A DNA stretch of 64,000 bases. Source: Blautia sp. (GTDB lineage Bacteria > Bacillota > Clostridia > Lachnospirales > Lachnospiraceae). Below are positions 1 to 9,858 of this stretch, in pieces. The stretch covers positions 1 to 64,000 of the forward strand of contig JAPFCU010000063.1 of assembly GCA_026169535.1 (NCBI GenBank), in the 5' to 3' direction. A program made the position numbers and the translations under genes. The notes under the pieces are model-generated. The model saw only the letters and a list, made by a program, of their open reading frames with translations, ran no database searches and was not told where the DNA came from. How positions within the stretch are numbered: position 1 is the stretch's first letter; each line of letters starts with the position of its first letter.

Positions 1-31
1 ACCTGATATATACTAATCAAGTCGGTTGACG
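1..31 (+). rRNA. 3' end of 23S rRNA (partial, probable)
   Basis: The first 30 bases resemble the extreme 3' end of bacterial 23S rRNA. A CTGAnAnATACTAATC-like core at about 3-19 matches the Bacillus version, followed by a GTCGGTTGAC tail that would pair with the 5' end of the molecule. The rest of the gene lies outside the window. The call rests on remembered consensus only. The tRNA genes just downstream fit an rRNA operon distal end. The exact 3' end is not determined. Confidence 0.6.
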
Positions 32-58
32 CAGGAGCGTTAAACACAGCAGAGATAA

Positions 59-130
59 GGCCAGTTGGTCAAGGGGTTAAGACGCCGCCCTCTCACGGCG
101 GAAACACGGGTTCGATTCCCGTACTGGCTG
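59..130 (+). tRNA. tRNA-Glu (anticodon CTC), copy 1
   Basis: A 72-nt cloverleaf can be drawn. The acceptor arms GGCCAGT and ACTGGCT pair (first pair G-U), and the anticodon stem CCGCC/GGCGG encloses the loop CTCTCAC with anticodon CTC, reading GAG. The T arm carries GGTTCGATTCC. No CCA is encoded. It lies about 28 bases after the putative 23S end, so it is probably co-transcribed with the rRNA operon. Confidence 0.95.
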
Positions 131-162
131 CTCTTAATAAAACCGATAAAACAACAGAATAA

Positions 163-234
163 GGCCAGTTGGTCAAGGGGTTAAGACGCCGCCCTCTCAC
201 GGCGGAAACACGGGTTCGATTCCCGTACTGGCTG
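163..234 (+). tRNA. tRNA-Glu (anticodon CTC), copy 2
   Basis: This is an exact copy of the preceding tRNA-Glu, 32 bases downstream. The match extends a few bases into the flanks: ATAAGG before and GCTGCT at the end. This looks like a recent tandem duplication within one transcript. A Rho-independent terminator follows four bases later. Confidence 0.95.
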
Positions 235-237
235 CTG

Positions 238-275
238 AAAGTGCAATCAAGCGAATTGGTTGCACTTTTTCTTTT
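238..275 (+). terminator. Rho-independent terminator of the rRNA/tRNA transcript
   Basis: A 9-bp perfect stem AAAGTGCAA/TTGCACTTT (238-246 and 260-268) is followed by a T-rich tail. It sits right after the second tRNA-Glu. Confidence 0.85.
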
Positions 276-334
276 GTCCGGAAAATAAAAGATGCCGATG
301 TTTTTCTGGCTTCAACAGAAAAATCGATTTAGTC

Positions 335-363
335 TTGCAAAAAAACCGGAAGATGGTTATTAT
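335..363 (+). promoter_or_regulatory. Sigma-A type promoter upstream of the topoisomerase pair
   Basis: TTGCAA (335-340) and TATTAT (358-363) are separated by 17 bases, about 55 bases before the first topoisomerase start codon. Confidence 0.6.
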
Positions 364-416
364 AGAGAACGAATGTTTGAAATGGTAATAAGTGAAAGAA
401 AGGAAATAGAACAGTC

Positions 417-2342
417 ATGGCAAAGAAGGAAACGTATGATGCCGGAAGTATCTCTGTCCTGGAAGGGCTGGAGGCAGTGCGGAAGCGCCCGGGTATGTAT
501 ATCGGAAGTGTGTCGAGAAAAGGTCTGAACCATCTGATCTATGAGATTGTAGATAATGCAGTAGATGAGCATCTTGCAGGATATTGCAGCAATATCCATG
601 TGGTTCTGGAAAAAGACGGCTCCTGTACGGTCACAGACAACGGAAGAGGTATTCCAGTGGATATGCATGAAAAGGGTGTATCAGCAGAGCGCCTTGTGTT
701 TACAACGCTTCATGCAGGCGGTAAGTTTGATAATTCTGCATATAAGACCAGCGGTGGTCTTCATGGTGTGGGATCTTCCGTGGTAAATGCTCTTTCTACG
801 TACCTGGATATCAGGATCAGCAGAGACGGCTATGTACACCATGACCGTTATGAAAGAGGAATTCCGGTGATAGAACTGGAAGAGGGTCTTCTTCCTAAGC
901 TGGGCAGGACAAGAGGGACAGGAACCTGTGTCAATTTTCTGCCGGATCCGGAGATTTTTGAAAAAACAAGATTTTCTGCAACAGAAGTAAAAAGCCGTCT
1001 CCATGAAACTGCATATCTGAATCCGGAGCTGACGATTCTGTTTGAGGATAAAAGAGGAGAAGAACCGGAGGCGGAAGAATATCATGAGCCTGAGGGGATC
1101 GTTGGTTATATCCGGGATCTGAACCATAAAACAGAAGTTCTTCATGAACCGATCCTTTTGAAAGGAGAGGCTGACGGGATACAGGTAGAAGCTGCATTTC
1201 AGTACACCAATGAGTTTCGGGAGAATGTGCTGGGATTCTGCAACAATATCTACAATGCAGAAGGCGGAACTCATCTAACAGGATTTAAGACTACCTTTAC
1301 TACGGTAATGAACACCTATGCCCGTGAGATCGGAGTGCTGAAGGATAAAGATGCCAATTTTACCGGTGCAGATATCAGAAATGGCATGACTGCTGTAGTG
1401 TCTATCAAACATCCGGCTCCCCGTTTTGAGGGACAGACCAAAACAAAGCTGGATAATCAGGACGCTGCCAAGGCCACAGGAAAGGTATTGGGAGAACAGC
1501 TGGTACTTTATTTTGACCGTAATCTGGAAACACTGAAAACGATTCTTTCCTGTGCAGAAAAAGCGGCAAAGATCCGTAAGACAGAAGAGCGGGCAAAGAC
1601 AAATCTTCTTACGAAGCAAAAATATTCTTTTGACTCTAATGGAAAGCTTGCAAACTGTGAAAAAAAGGATCCTTCTCAGTGCGAGATTTTTATTGTGGAG
1701 GGAGATTCTGCGGGCGGATCTGCAAAAACAGCAAGAAACCGGAATTATCAGGCAATCCTTCCTATCCGCGGCAAGATTCTGAATGTAGAAAAGGCTACCA
1801 TTGATAAAGTGCTTGCCAATGCAGAAATCAAAACCATGATCAATGCGTTTGGGTGTGGTTTTTCGGAAGGCTATGGAAATGATTTTGATATCAGCAAGCT
1901 TCGATATGATAAGATTGTGATCATGGCAGATGCGGATGTGGACGGCGCACATATCTCCACGCTGCTTCTGACTCTTTTTTATCGGTTTATGCCGGATCTT
2001 ATTTATGAAGGACATGTATATATTGCCATGCCGCCGCTTTATAAGGCTATGCCGAAGAAGGGACCGGAGGAATATCTTTATGATGACAAGGCTCTGGAAA
2101 AATACCGTAAAACCCATAAACCGGGCAGTTTTACTCTGCAGAGATACAAAGGTCTGGGAGAAATGGATGCGGATCAGCTTTGGGAAACCACTTTAAATCC
2201 GGAAACAAGGAGAATGAAACGAGTGGAGATCGAGGATGCCCGTCTGGCTTCCAGTGTTACCGAAATCCTCATGGGAAGTGATGTTCCGCCGCGAAAAGCA
2301 TTTATTTATGAACATGCGGCAGATGCAGAACTGGATGTGTAA
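417..2342 (+). CDS. Type IIA DNA topoisomerase, ATPase subunit (ParE/GyrB-like)
   Basis: This is the ATP-driven subunit of a type II topoisomerase that passes one DNA duplex through another. At 641 aa it has the normal length. It carries the GHKL ATPase motifs: E43-IVDN with N47, DNGRGIP at 74-80 and GGLHGVG at about 113-119. The TOPRIM domain has EGDSAGGS near residue 427 and DADVDG near 504, and the C-terminal QRYKGLGEM motif is present. The next gene is its cleavage subunit. A separate gyrBA pair normally lies elsewhere in such genomes. Because the partner lacks a GyrA box, this pair is more likely topoisomerase IV (parE) than gyrase, but sequence reading alone does not settle it. The start is supported by an AAGGAAA site. 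Confidence 0.9.
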   Translation: MAKKETYDAGSISVLEGLEAVRKRPGMYIGSVSRKGLNHLIYEIVDNAVDEHLAGYCSNIHVVLEKDGSCTVTDNGRGIPVDMHEKGVSAERLVFTTLHAGGKFDNSAYKTSGGLHGVGSSVVNALSTYLDIRISRDGYVHHDRYERGIPVIELEEGLLPKLGRTRGTGTCVNFLPDPEIFEKTRFSATEVKSRLHETAYLNPELTILFEDKRGEEPEAEEYHEPEGIVGYIRDLNHKTEVLHEPILLKGEADGIQVEAAFQYTNEFRENVLGFCNNIYNAEGGTHLTGFKTTFTTVMNTYAREIGVLKDKDANFTGADIRNGMTAVVSIKHPAPRFEGQTKTKLDNQDAAKATGKVLGEQLVLYFDRNLETLKTILSCAEKAAKIRKTEERAKTNLLTKQKYSFDSNGKLANCEKKDPSQCEIFIVEGDSAGGSAKTARNRNYQAILPIRGKILNVEKATIDKVLANAEIKTMINAFGCGFSEGYGNDFDISKLRYDKIVIMADADVDGAHISTLLLTLFYRFMPDLIYEGHVYIAMPPLYKAMPKKGPEEYLYDDKALEKYRKTHKPGSFTLQRYKGLGEMDADQLWETTLNPETRRMKRVEIEDARLASSVTEILMGSDVPPRKAFIYEHAADAELDV

Positions 2343-2440
2343 AAGGCAGGAATGGGAACAGGAACGGATGCAGGAATCCGTTTTGACAGGGAAACAGCGG
2401 TGCAGAACTGCTGTAATGGAACGACTGAAAGGACGATCAA

Positions 2441-4687
2441 ATGGAAACAAAGCAGGAAAATATCATCCGTACGGATTATTCAGAGATCATGCAGAAGTCA
2501 TATATCGATTATGCAATGAGTGTGATCATTTCCCGTGCACTTCCGGATGTGCGGGATGGTCTGAAGCCGGTACAGAGAAGAACTTTATATGATATGTATG
2601 AACTGGGGATCCGCTATGACAGGCCTTACCGAAAATGTGCCCGTATTGTGGGAGATACCATGGGTAAATATCATCCTCACGGCGACAGTTCTATTTATGA
2701 AGCGCTTGTAGTCATGGCACAGGAATTTAAAAAGGGAAAAACTCTTGTGGATGGTCACGGAAACTTTGGTTCCATCGAAGGAGATGGGGCGGCGGCTATG
2801 CGATATACAGAAGCCCGCCTGGAAAAACTGACACAGGAAGTATTTCTGGCAGATCTTGATAAGAACGTAGTAGATTTTGTGCCGAACTTTGATGAGACAG
2901 AAAAAGAACCTTCGGTACTGCCGGTAAAAATCCCCAATATCCTTGTGAACGGAGCGGAGGGAATCGCGGTTGGAATGGCTACCAGTATTCCTCCGCACAA
3001 TCTGGCAGAGGTGATCGATGGAGTCAAGGCCTACATGAAAGACAATGAGATCAGTGTCAGAGGGCTGATGCGCTACATCAAAGGTCCGGATTTTCCAACA
3101 GGAGGAATCGTTGTAAATAAGGATGACCTTCGGAAAATTTATGAGACAGGCTCCGGAAAGCTGCGTATCAGAGGGCGTGTGACAACCGAAAAGCTGAAAG
3201 GCGGTAAAAAACAGCTTGTGATCACAGAAATCCCATATACCATGCTGGGCGCAAATATTGGTAAATTCCTTAATGATGTTGCTTCTCTTGTGGAGACAAA
3301 AAAAACCACAGATATCGTGGATATTTCCAATCAGTCTTCCAAGGAAGGGATCCGTATCGTTCTGGAACTGAAAAAAGATACAGACGTAGAAAATCTTACC
3401 AATATGCTGTACAAAAAAACCCGTCTGGAAGACACATTCGGGGTGAATATGCTTGCAGTTGCAGATGGAAGACCGGAAACATTAAGCCTGAAGCAGATCA
3501 TAGAGCACCATGTGGATTTTCTTTTTGAAGTAACGACCAGAAAGTATAATACGCTTCTTGGGCGGGAACTGGAAAAACAGGAGATCCAGGAAGGTCTGAT
3601 CAAAGCCTGCGATGTGATTGATCTGATCATTGAGATCCTCCGTGGAAGCAAGAACAGAGATCAGGTGAAAAAATGTCTGGTAGAAGGCGTGACAGAAGGA
3701 ATACGTTTTAAGACAAAGACCAGTGAGAAGGCAGCATCAAAACTGCATTTTACAGAAAAACAGGCATCAGCAATACTGGATATGCGTCTCTACAAACTGA
3801 TTGGACTGGAGATTGAAGCGCTTCAGGCAGAGTATGAGCAGACCATGAAAAATATTGCCCTTTACAAAGATATCCTGGACCATTATGATTCTATGGCTGC
3901 AGTGATTATGAAGGAACTGGACGCCATCAAAAAGGAATATGGAACGAAACGTCATACCTCCATCGAAAATGCAGAGGAAGCAGTCTATGAAGAAAAGAAA
4001 ATGGAAGAGACTGAGGTTTGTTTCCTGATGGATCGTTTCGGATATATGAAGCTGATTGATAAAAATGCATATGAGAGAAATAAAGAGGCTGCTCATAGTG
4101 AAAACCGTTATGTGCTGAGCTGTATGAACACAGATAAGATATGTCTTTTTACTGACACGGGAAAAATGCATACAATCAAGGCGGTAGATATCCCTCTGGT
4201 CAGATTCCGTGATAAGGGGGTCCCGGCAGATAATCTGAGTAATTATGACAGCAGCATGGAGCAGATCCTTTATGTGGCGCCGGTAAGCCAGATCAGAAAT
4301 GATAGTATTCTGTTTGTGACAAAAGCATCTATGTGCAAGCTGGTAGACGGAGCGGAATTTGATGTGACAAAGAGGACTATCGCATCCACGAAGCTTGGAG
4401 AGGATGACAGTCTGATCTTTGTGGGAGGTTCCGCTGAGATGGAACAGGTGGTTCTTCAGAGTGTGGGAGGATGTTTCCTGAGATTCCTGAAACAGGAGAT
4501 TTCTGTTATGAAGAAAACCGCTGTGGGAGTCCGCGGAATGAGGCTTGCAGATGGAGATTACCTGGAATCTGCATATCTTCTTGGCGGACATCAGGAGTAC
4601 ACGATCACCTATCATGATAAGCCATATGCTCTGAATAAAGTGCGCCTGGCGAAGAGAGACACCCGAGGTGTAAAGCCCAGGGTTTAA
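2441..4687 (+). CDS. Type IIA DNA topoisomerase, DNA-cleaving subunit (ParC/GyrA-like)
   Basis: This 748-aa protein is the breakage-reunion subunit paired with the upstream ATPase subunit. The winged-helix active site AAMRYTEAR contains the DNA-linking Tyr122. The quinolone-determining stretch around GDTMGKYHPHGDSSIYEALV (about 71-90) is intact. A coiled-coil tower follows, then a shortened C-terminal beta-propeller from about residue 510. I see no canonical GyrA box (QRRGGKG), only a degenerate blade KKTAVGVRGMRL near 690. That favours decatenation or relaxation (ParC) over negative supercoiling. The start has an AAAGGA site. An intrinsic terminator follows the gene. Confidence 0.9.
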   Translation: METKQENIIRTDYSEIMQKSYIDYAMSVIISRALPDVRDGLKPVQRRTLYDMYELGIRYDRPYRKCARIVGDTMGKYHPHGDSSIYEALVVMAQEFKKGKTLVDGHGNFGSIEGDGAAAMRYTEARLEKLTQEVFLADLDKNVVDFVPNFDETEKEPSVLPVKIPNILVNGAEGIAVGMATSIPPHNLAEVIDGVKAYMKDNEISVRGLMRYIKGPDFPTGGIVVNKDDLRKIYETGSGKLRIRGRVTTEKLKGGKKQLVITEIPYTMLGANIGKFLNDVASLVETKKTTDIVDISNQSSKEGIRIVLELKKDTDVENLTNMLYKKTRLEDTFGVNMLAVADGRPETLSLKQIIEHHVDFLFEVTTRKYNTLLGRELEKQEIQEGLIKACDVIDLIIEILRGSKNRDQVKKCLVEGVTEGIRFKTKTSEKAASKLHFTEKQASAILDMRLYKLIGLEIEALQAEYEQTMKNIALYKDILDHYDSMAAVIMKELDAIKKEYGTKRHTSIENAEEAVYEEKKMEETEVCFLMDRFGYMKLIDKNAYERNKEAAHSENRYVLSCMNTDKICLFTDTGKMHTIKAVDIPLVRFRDKGVPADNLSNYDSSMEQILYVAPVSQIRNDSILFVTKASMCKLVDGAEFDVTKRTIASTKLGEDDSLIFVGGSAEMEQVVLQSVGGCFLRFLKQEISVMKKTAVGVRGMRLADGDYLESAYLLGGHQEYTITYHDKPYALNKVRLAKRDTRGVKPRV

Positions 4688-4751
4688 AATAATCCTTGCT
4701 TTTCCTTATAGATGGTGCTATGATAAATACAACATGATAACGGATAGCATA

Positions 4752-4777
4752 AGAGTGGACTTCGGTCCACTCTTTTT
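4752..4777 (+). terminator. Rho-independent terminator after the topoisomerase pair
   Basis: A 9-bp perfect stem AGAGTGGAC/GTCCACTCT closes on a TTCG tetraloop and is followed by a T run. It separates the topoisomerase pair from the rimP operon. Confidence 0.92.
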
Positions 4778-4816
4778 GCGACAGGAGTCCGTATGTGCGA
4801 AAGGCAGGTGGAAAAT

Positions 4817-5281
4817 ATGAGCAGACGGGAAGAATATGAACAGAAAGCAGAAGCACTGCTTGCTCCTATTGTTGAAGAGCAGGGATTTGAACTGGTAGAT
4901 GTAGAGTATGTAAAGGAAGCCGGAAACTGGTACCTTCGCGGCTATATTGATAAACCGGGCGGAATCACTGTAAACGATTGTGAGGCAGTGAGCCGTAAGT
5001 TCAGCGACAGGCTTGATGAGGATGATTTTATTGAAGACAGCTATATTATGGAAATCAGCTCTCCCGGGCTTGACAGACCGCTGAAAAAGGAAAAGGATTT
5101 TGCAAGAAGTATGGGAAAGGCAGTAGAGATACGTACCTACCGTCCAATAGAAAAACAAAAGGAATTCAGCGGGATCCTTACTGCATATGATGATAACAGT
5201 GTGACGATCGATGAGGACGGCGCTTTGCGCACATTTGATAAAAAGGAAATTGCCCTGATCCGTTTAAAAATCGAATTCTGA
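4817..5281 (+). CDS. rimP: Ribosome maturation factor RimP
   Basis: A cytoplasmic factor for 30S ribosome maturation, 154 aa. The family motif GFELVDVEYV lies near residue 22, and IMEISSPGLDRPLKKEKDF marks the junction to the C-terminal SH3-like domain. An ATG at 4793 with its own AGGAG site would add eight residues. I prefer 4817, preceded by AGGTGG, because it places GFELVD where RimP homologues have it. First gene of the nusA-infB operon, as in most Firmicutes. Confidence 0.93.
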   Translation: MSRREEYEQKAEALLAPIVEEQGFELVDVEYVKEAGNWYLRGYIDKPGGITVNDCEAVSRKFSDRLDEDDFIEDSYIMEISSPGLDRPLKKEKDFARSMGKAVEIRTYRPIEKQKEFSGILTAYDDNSVTIDEDGALRTFDKKEIALIRLKIEF

Positions 5282-5315
5282 CAGTGTCTGAAAAAAATAG
5301 GAGGAAAGAAGAAAA

Positions 5316-6527
5316 ATGAACAGAGAGTTAATGGAAGCGCTGGATATTCTTGAAAAAGAAAAGAATATCAGTAAAGATACACTGCTGGAGGCTATTGAGC
5401 AGTCACTGATCCAGGCTTGCAAGAATCATTTTGGAAAAGCTGATAATGTACATGTGACCATTAATCCGGAAACATGCGACTTCAGTGTTTACGCAGAGCG
5501 TATGGTTACGGATTTTGTGGAAGACCCGGCTCTTGAGATCTCACTGGTAGATGCACAGAAGATCAATGCAAATGTAGAAGAGGGAGATACCGTTAAGGTA
5601 GAGATACAGTCCAGAGAATTTGGAAGGATCGCTACACAGAATGCAAAAAACGTAATTCTTCAGAAAATCCGTGAGGAGGAACGCAAGGTTCTTTACGATC
5701 AGTATTACGGACAGGAAAAAGAAGTAGTTACCGGTATCGTTCAGCGTGTGATGGGCAGAAATGTCAGTGTGAACCTTGGAAAAGCCGATGGTATCTTAAG
5801 CGAGAACGAGCAGGTAAAAGGCGAGGAATTCCATCCTACAGAAAGAATCAAGGTTTATATCCTTGAGGTTAAGGATACTCCGAAGGGACCGCGCATCCTC
5901 TGTTCCAGAACTCATCCGGGACTTGTGAAGAGACTCTTTGAATCTGAGGTTGCCGAGGTAAGAGACGGCACAGTTGAAATTAAGAGTATTGCCAGAGAAG
6001 CAGGTTCCCGTACAAAGATCGCAGTATGGAGCAATGATCCTGATGTAGATCCGGTAGGTGCATGTGTAGGTATGAATGGTGCCAGAGTCAATGCTATTGT
6101 AGAAGAACTTCGCGGAGAAAAAATCGACATCATCAATTGGGATGAAAATCCGGCAATCCTTATTGAAAATGCACTGAGCCCTGCAAAGGTTATTGCAGTT
6201 ATGGCTGATCCGGATGAAAAAACAGCCCTTGTGGTGGTACCGGATTACCAGCTTTCTCTTGCAATCGGTAAAGAAGGTCAGAATGCCCGTCTTGCGGCAC
6301 GCCTTACCGGCTTTAAGATCGATATTAAGAGTGAGACCCAGGCAAAAGAATCCGGAGAGCTGTATGATTATGAAGAGGAAGAGTATTCTGAAGAGGAATA
6401 TTTTGATGAAGAACATGTCAGTGAAACAGCTGAAAATGAAGAAACTGAGATAGCCGAAGAAACTGAAACAGCAGAAGAGATAAATGCTGCTGAAGACGGC
6501 GAAGAAGCATATGAAAACGAAAACTAA
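5316..6527 (+). CDS. nusA: Transcription termination/antitermination factor NusA
   Basis: An RNA polymerase-associated factor that modulates pausing, termination and antitermination. The 403 aa comprise the N-terminal polymerase-binding domain (1-125), an S1 domain (about 130-200), and two KH domains with NGARVNAIVEELRGEKIDII and AIGKEGQNARLAARLTG. The last 50 residues are an acidic Glu-rich tail instead of the acidic repeats of E. coli NusA. The start follows a strong AGGAGG site. The 3' end overlaps the next gene by 17 bases, implying translational coupling. Confidence 0.97.
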   Translation: MNRELMEALDILEKEKNISKDTLLEAIEQSLIQACKNHFGKADNVHVTINPETCDFSVYAERMVTDFVEDPALEISLVDAQKINANVEEGDTVKVEIQSREFGRIATQNAKNVILQKIREEERKVLYDQYYGQEKEVVTGIVQRVMGRNVSVNLGKADGILSENEQVKGEEFHPTERIKVYILEVKDTPKGPRILCSRTHPGLVKRLFESEVAEVRDGTVEIKSIAREAGSRTKIAVWSNDPDVDPVGACVGMNGARVNAIVEELRGEKIDIINWDENPAILIENALSPAKVIAVMADPDEKTALVVVPDYQLSLAIGKEGQNARLAARLTGFKIDIKSETQAKESGELYDYEEEEYSEEEYFDEEHVSETAENEETEIAEETETAEEINAAEDGEEAYENEN

Positions 6528-6786
6528 GATTCCCATGCGCCAGTGTACCGGCTGCAGGGAAATGAAAAACAAAAAAGAAATGATGAGGGTCCTGAGGACT
6601 CCGGAGAATGAGATTATTCTTGATGCTACCGGAAGGAAGAACGGAAGAGGTGCATATATCTGTAGATCCATGGAATGTCTGGACAAGGCGGTTAAAAATC
6701 ATGGATTAGAACGTTCTTTAAAAACAGGAATCCCGCAGGAGGTCTACGAAGACCTGAAAAAGGAGTTTGAAGAGCTTGACAAATAA
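6511..6786 (+). CDS. rnpM: RNase P modulator RnpM (YlxR family)
   Basis: A small basic RNA-binding protein, 91 aa. It carries the YlxR signature PMRQCTGCREMKNKKEMMRV near the N-terminus and GRKNGRGAYIC in the middle. Homologues bind RNase P RNA and were formerly called YlxR. The chosen ATG at 6511 overlaps the nusA 3' end, as is usual for this pair; earlier in-frame ATGs only extend into nusA. It sits between nusA and an L7Ae-like gene in the conserved operon order. Confidence 0.92.
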   Translation: MKTKTKIPMRQCTGCREMKNKKEMMRVLRTPENEIILDATGRKNGRGAYICRSMECLDKAVKNHGLERSLKTGIPQEVYEDLKKEFEELDK

Positions 6787-7099
6787 AAGCAATCCAAAGG
6801 TGTTGTCTCTTGTAGGACTTGCAACAAGGGCAGGCAAAACTGTCAGCGGAGAATTCTCTACTGAAAAGTCTGTGAAATCAGGAAAGGGTTATCTGGTACT
6901 GGTGGCAGGAGACGCATCAGAAAATACACGGAAGAAATTTCAGAACATGTGCGAATTTTATGAAGTGCCGTGTTATGTCTATGGTGACAAAGCGGAACTG
7001 GGAAAATACTGCGGAAAGGAATTCCGTGCAAGCCTTGCCGTGCAGGATGAAAATTTTGCAAAAGCGATATTAAAGGAGCTTGGAAAATCATCAGCCTGA
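6776..7099 (+). CDS. L7Ae/L30e-type RNA-binding protein (YlxQ family)
   Basis: A 107-aa ribosomal L7Ae-like protein (kink-turn RNA-binding fold), cytoplasmic, between rnpM and infB as in other Firmicutes. The motif LGLATRAGK is represented by [16 protein letters not shown] chose the TTG at 6776 because AGGAG at 6761-6765 lies 10 bases upstream. A TTG at 6767 is too close to that site. It overlaps the end of rnpM by 11 bases. The precise molecular role of YlxQ is not well established. Confidence 0.85.
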   Translation: MTNKSNPKVLSLVGLATRAGKTVSGEFSTEKSVKSGKGYLVLVAGDASENTRKKFQNMCEFYEVPCYVYGDKAELGKYCGKEFRASLAVQDENFAKAILKELGKSSA

Positions 7100-7112
7100 A
7101 GGAGGAAATTGC

Positions 7113-9845
7113 ATGGCAGATCATAAATTGACAGAAAAAATAACAAAAAGGGGAAAGGAGCAGATTACCAAGGTGGATAATTCCAGAACAGAAGAAAAGA
7201 TGGTAACAGCGAAGCCAGAAGCAGAGAAAGCGGAGGCTCCCAAGAAGAAAAAAAATATAATCCGCGTTTATCATGCGCAGAATGCAAGTGATGGAGGCAA
7301 AAACAGAACAAAACGTCCGGTTCAGGAGAAAAAGCCAGGCGCAAGACCGCAGGCACCAAAAACTCCCAGAAATGCGGAGACAGTATCTAAGAAGCCTGAA
7401 AATCAGGTGAGAAAGCCGGCAGAGACAAAAGCAGCAGAAACATCTGTACAGAAAAGTGCAGAAGCACCAAAACGCCAGGCTGACAATCAGAACAGAAACA
7501 GCCAGCGTCCGGCAGACGGAAATCAGGGAAGACTTCAGAATCGTCAGCCAAGAGAGCAGAGAGACGGTGCAAGAGACAATGGCAGAGGCCGTGATTTCCG
7601 AGGCGGAGACAGAAGAACTGATAACAGAAATCAGGGAGACAGAAGACCTTCTGACAATAGAGGACAGGGCAGACCGGCTAGAAATAATGAGGGGCGTCCA
7701 TTCAGAAACGACGGTGAGGGAAGACCTGCAAGAAATAATCAGGGAGACAGAAGACCTGATAATAGAAACCAGGGAGACAGAAGACCTTCCGACAACAGAG
7801 GTCAGGGAAGACCGGATGGAAATAACCGCTTCGGCGGCGGACGTTCAGGACAGCGCCCGGGAGCAGGAAGAAGAAACGACAGTGATGCAGTATTTACTCC
7901 GGAACTGACAAAAACTTCTAAAGACAGCAAGAGAGAACGAGACAGAGAAAATAAAAACAAGAAAAAAGATTTTGATAAATCTCAGGGCGGCGGACACAGA
8001 CCAAACCAGAGCGGAAGAAGAAATATGTCCAGACTGCCGAAGGCTCTTCAGAAGCCGGCACCGCAGCCGAAGCAGGAAGAAAAGAAACCTGAGGTTAAGG
8101 AGATCACACTTCCTGAGAAGATGACGATCCGTGAACTGGCAGAGGCTATGAAGATGCAGCCTTCAGTGATCGTGAAAAAACTTTTCATGGAAGGTACTAT
8201 GGTAACAGTAAACCATGAGATCGACTTTGAAAAAGCACAGGAGATCGCTCTTGGATATGATATTATTGCAGAACCGGAAGAAAAAGTGGATGTGATCGGA
8301 GAACTTCTGAAAGAGGAAGAGGAAAATGAGGACGATATGGTTGCCAGACCTCCGGTAGTCTGTGTTATGGGTCATGTTGACCATGGTAAAACTTCTCTTC
8401 TGGATGCTATCCGAAATACCAGTGTTACAAGAGGAGAAGCCGGCGGTATCACACAGCATATCGGTGCATATGTAGTTGAATGCAGCGGTCAGAAGATTAC
8501 TTTCCTGGATACACCGGGTCATGAGGCATTTACGGCTATGCGTATGCGTGGCGCCAATGCTACAGATATTGCAGTCCTTGTTGTTGCGGCAGACGATGGT
8601 GTTATGCCTCAGACAGTAGAAGCGATCAGTCATGCCAAGGCTGCTGGCGTAGAGATCATTGTTGCTATCAACAAGATTGATAAGCCAAGTGCAAATGTGG
8701 AAAGAGTAAAACAGGAACTTTCTGAATATGAACTGATCCCGGAGGATTGGGGCGGAAGTACTATTTTTGTACCGGTTTCAGCACATACCGGAGAGGGAAT
8801 CGACAGCCTTCTGGAAATGATCCTTCTTTCAGCAGAAGTCTGTGAACTGAAAGCAAATCCGAACCGTGCGGCAAGAGGTCTTGTTATTGAGGCACAGCTT
8901 GATAAAGGCAAAGGACCGGTGGCGACTATTCTTGTACAGAAGGGAACACTTCATGTAGGTGACTTTATTGCAGCAGGTGCATGCAGCGGTAAAGTGCGTG
9001 CCATGATGGATGACAAGGGACGCAGAGTAAAAGAAGCTGGTCCGTCTACTCCGGTTGAAATCCTGGGACTTGGAGATGTGCCAAATGCAGGAGAGATCCT
9101 GATGTCCTTCCCAAGTGATAAAGAAGCGAAAAACTTTGCAGGTGCATTTGTATCTGAGAATAAGAACCGTCTTCTTGAGGAGACTAAAGGTAAGCTTTCT
9201 CTGGATAATCTTTTTGATCAGATCCAGGCAAGCGATCTGAAAGAACTTCCTCTTATTATTAAGGCAGATGTACAGGGATCTGTAGAGGCAGTGAAACAGA
9301 GTCTTACAAAACTGTCCAATGAAGAAGTTGTAGTCCGTGTGATCCACGGCGGAGTAGGTGCAGTCAATGAATCTGACGTATCTCTTGCGGCTACTTCCAA
9401 TGCTATTATCATTGGATTTAATGTACGTCCGGATGCAATGGCAAAACAGCTTGCAGATCAGGAAGGGGTAGATCTTCGTCTGTACAGAGTTATCTATCAG
9501 GCAATCGAAGATGTAGAAGCAGCTATGAAGGGTATGCTTGATCCGGTTTATGAAGAAAAAGTTATCGGACACGCAGAAGTACGTCAGCTGTTCAAGGCAT
9601 CCGGTGTGGGAACTATTGCAGGAAGCTATGTGCTTGATGGTATGTTCCAGAGAAACTGCAAAGTTCGTATCACAAGAGAAGGCAATCAGATCTTTGAGGG
9701 CGAGCTGGCATCCCTTAAGAGATTTAAAGACGATGTAAAAGAAGTTAAGGCAGGCTACGAGTGTGGTCTTGTATTTGACGGTTTCAATGACATTAAAGAA
9801 GAAGACCACGTTGAAGCCTATATCATGGTGGAGGTACCAAGATAG
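7113..9845 (+). CDS. infB: Translation initiation factor IF-2
   Basis: A GTPase that places initiator tRNA on the 30S subunit. It has 910 aa. Residues 1-310 are a low-complexity Lys/Arg/Asn/Gln-rich extension containing near-repeats of [19 protein letters not shown]. An IF2_N domain ([14 protein letters not shown]) follows, then the G domain with [17 protein letters not shown] and NKID, two beta-barrels, and the C-terminal initiator-tRNA-binding domain. The ATG at 7113 is preceded by AAGGAGG. The gene overlaps nothing and is followed within 13 bases by rbfA. Confidence 0.97.
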   Translation: MADHKLTEKITKRGKEQITKVDNSRTEEKMVTAKPEAEKAEAPKKKKNIIRVYHAQNASDGGKNRTKRPVQEKKPGARPQAPKTPRNAETVSKKPENQVRKPAETKAAETSVQKSAEAPKRQADNQNRNSQRPADGNQGRLQNRQPREQRDGARDNGRGRDFRGGDRRTDNRNQGDRRPSDNRGQGRPARNNEGRPFRNDGEGRPARNNQGDRRPDNRNQGDRRPSDNRGQGRPDGNNRFGGGRSGQRPGAGRRNDSDAVFTPELTKTSKDSKRERDRENKNKKKDFDKSQGGGHRPNQSGRRNMSRLPKALQKPAPQPKQEEKKPEVKEITLPEKMTIRELAEAMKMQPSVIVKKLFMEGTMVTVNHEIDFEKAQEIALGYDIIAEPEEKVDVIGELLKEEEENEDDMVARPPVVCVMGHVDHGKTSLLDAIRNTSVTRGEAGGITQHIGAYVVECSGQKITFLDTPGHEAFTAMRMRGANATDIAVLVVAADDGVMPQTVEAISHAKAAGVEIIVAINKIDKPSANVERVKQELSEYELIPEDWGGSTIFVPVSAHTGEGIDSLLEMILLSAEVCELKANPNRAARGLVIEAQLDKGKGPVATILVQKGTLHVGDFIAAGACSGKVRAMMDDKGRRVKEAGPSTPVEILGLGDVPNAGEILMSFPSDKEAKNFAGAFVSENKNRLLEETKGKLSLDNLFDQIQASDLKELPLIIKADVQGSVEAVKQSLTKLSNEEVVVRVIHGGVGAVNESDVSLAATSNAIIIGFNVRPDAMAKQLADQEGVDLRLYRVIYQAIEDVEAAMKGMLDPVYEEKVIGHAEVRQLFKASGVGTIAGSYVLDGMFQRNCKVRITREGNQIFEGELASLKRFKDDVKEVKAGYECGLVFDGFNDIKEEDHVEAYIMVEVPR

Positions 9846-9858
9846 GAGTGAGGCATAA

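Noticed and set aside
292-528. Open frame over the gyrB-like promoter and start
   Set aside because: It overlaps the promoter and the well-supported topoisomerase gene in another frame, has no ribosome binding site and no recognisable protein.
1275-2117. 280-codon reverse-strand frame inside the ParE-like gene
   Set aside because: It is antisense to a conserved gene, with Cys/Ile/Ser-rich composition typical of mirror-frame translation.
7560-7860. Possible CRISPR-like or tandem repeat array
   Set aside because: The repeats are in frame inside infB and encode a low-complexity protein tract. There are no regular spacers.
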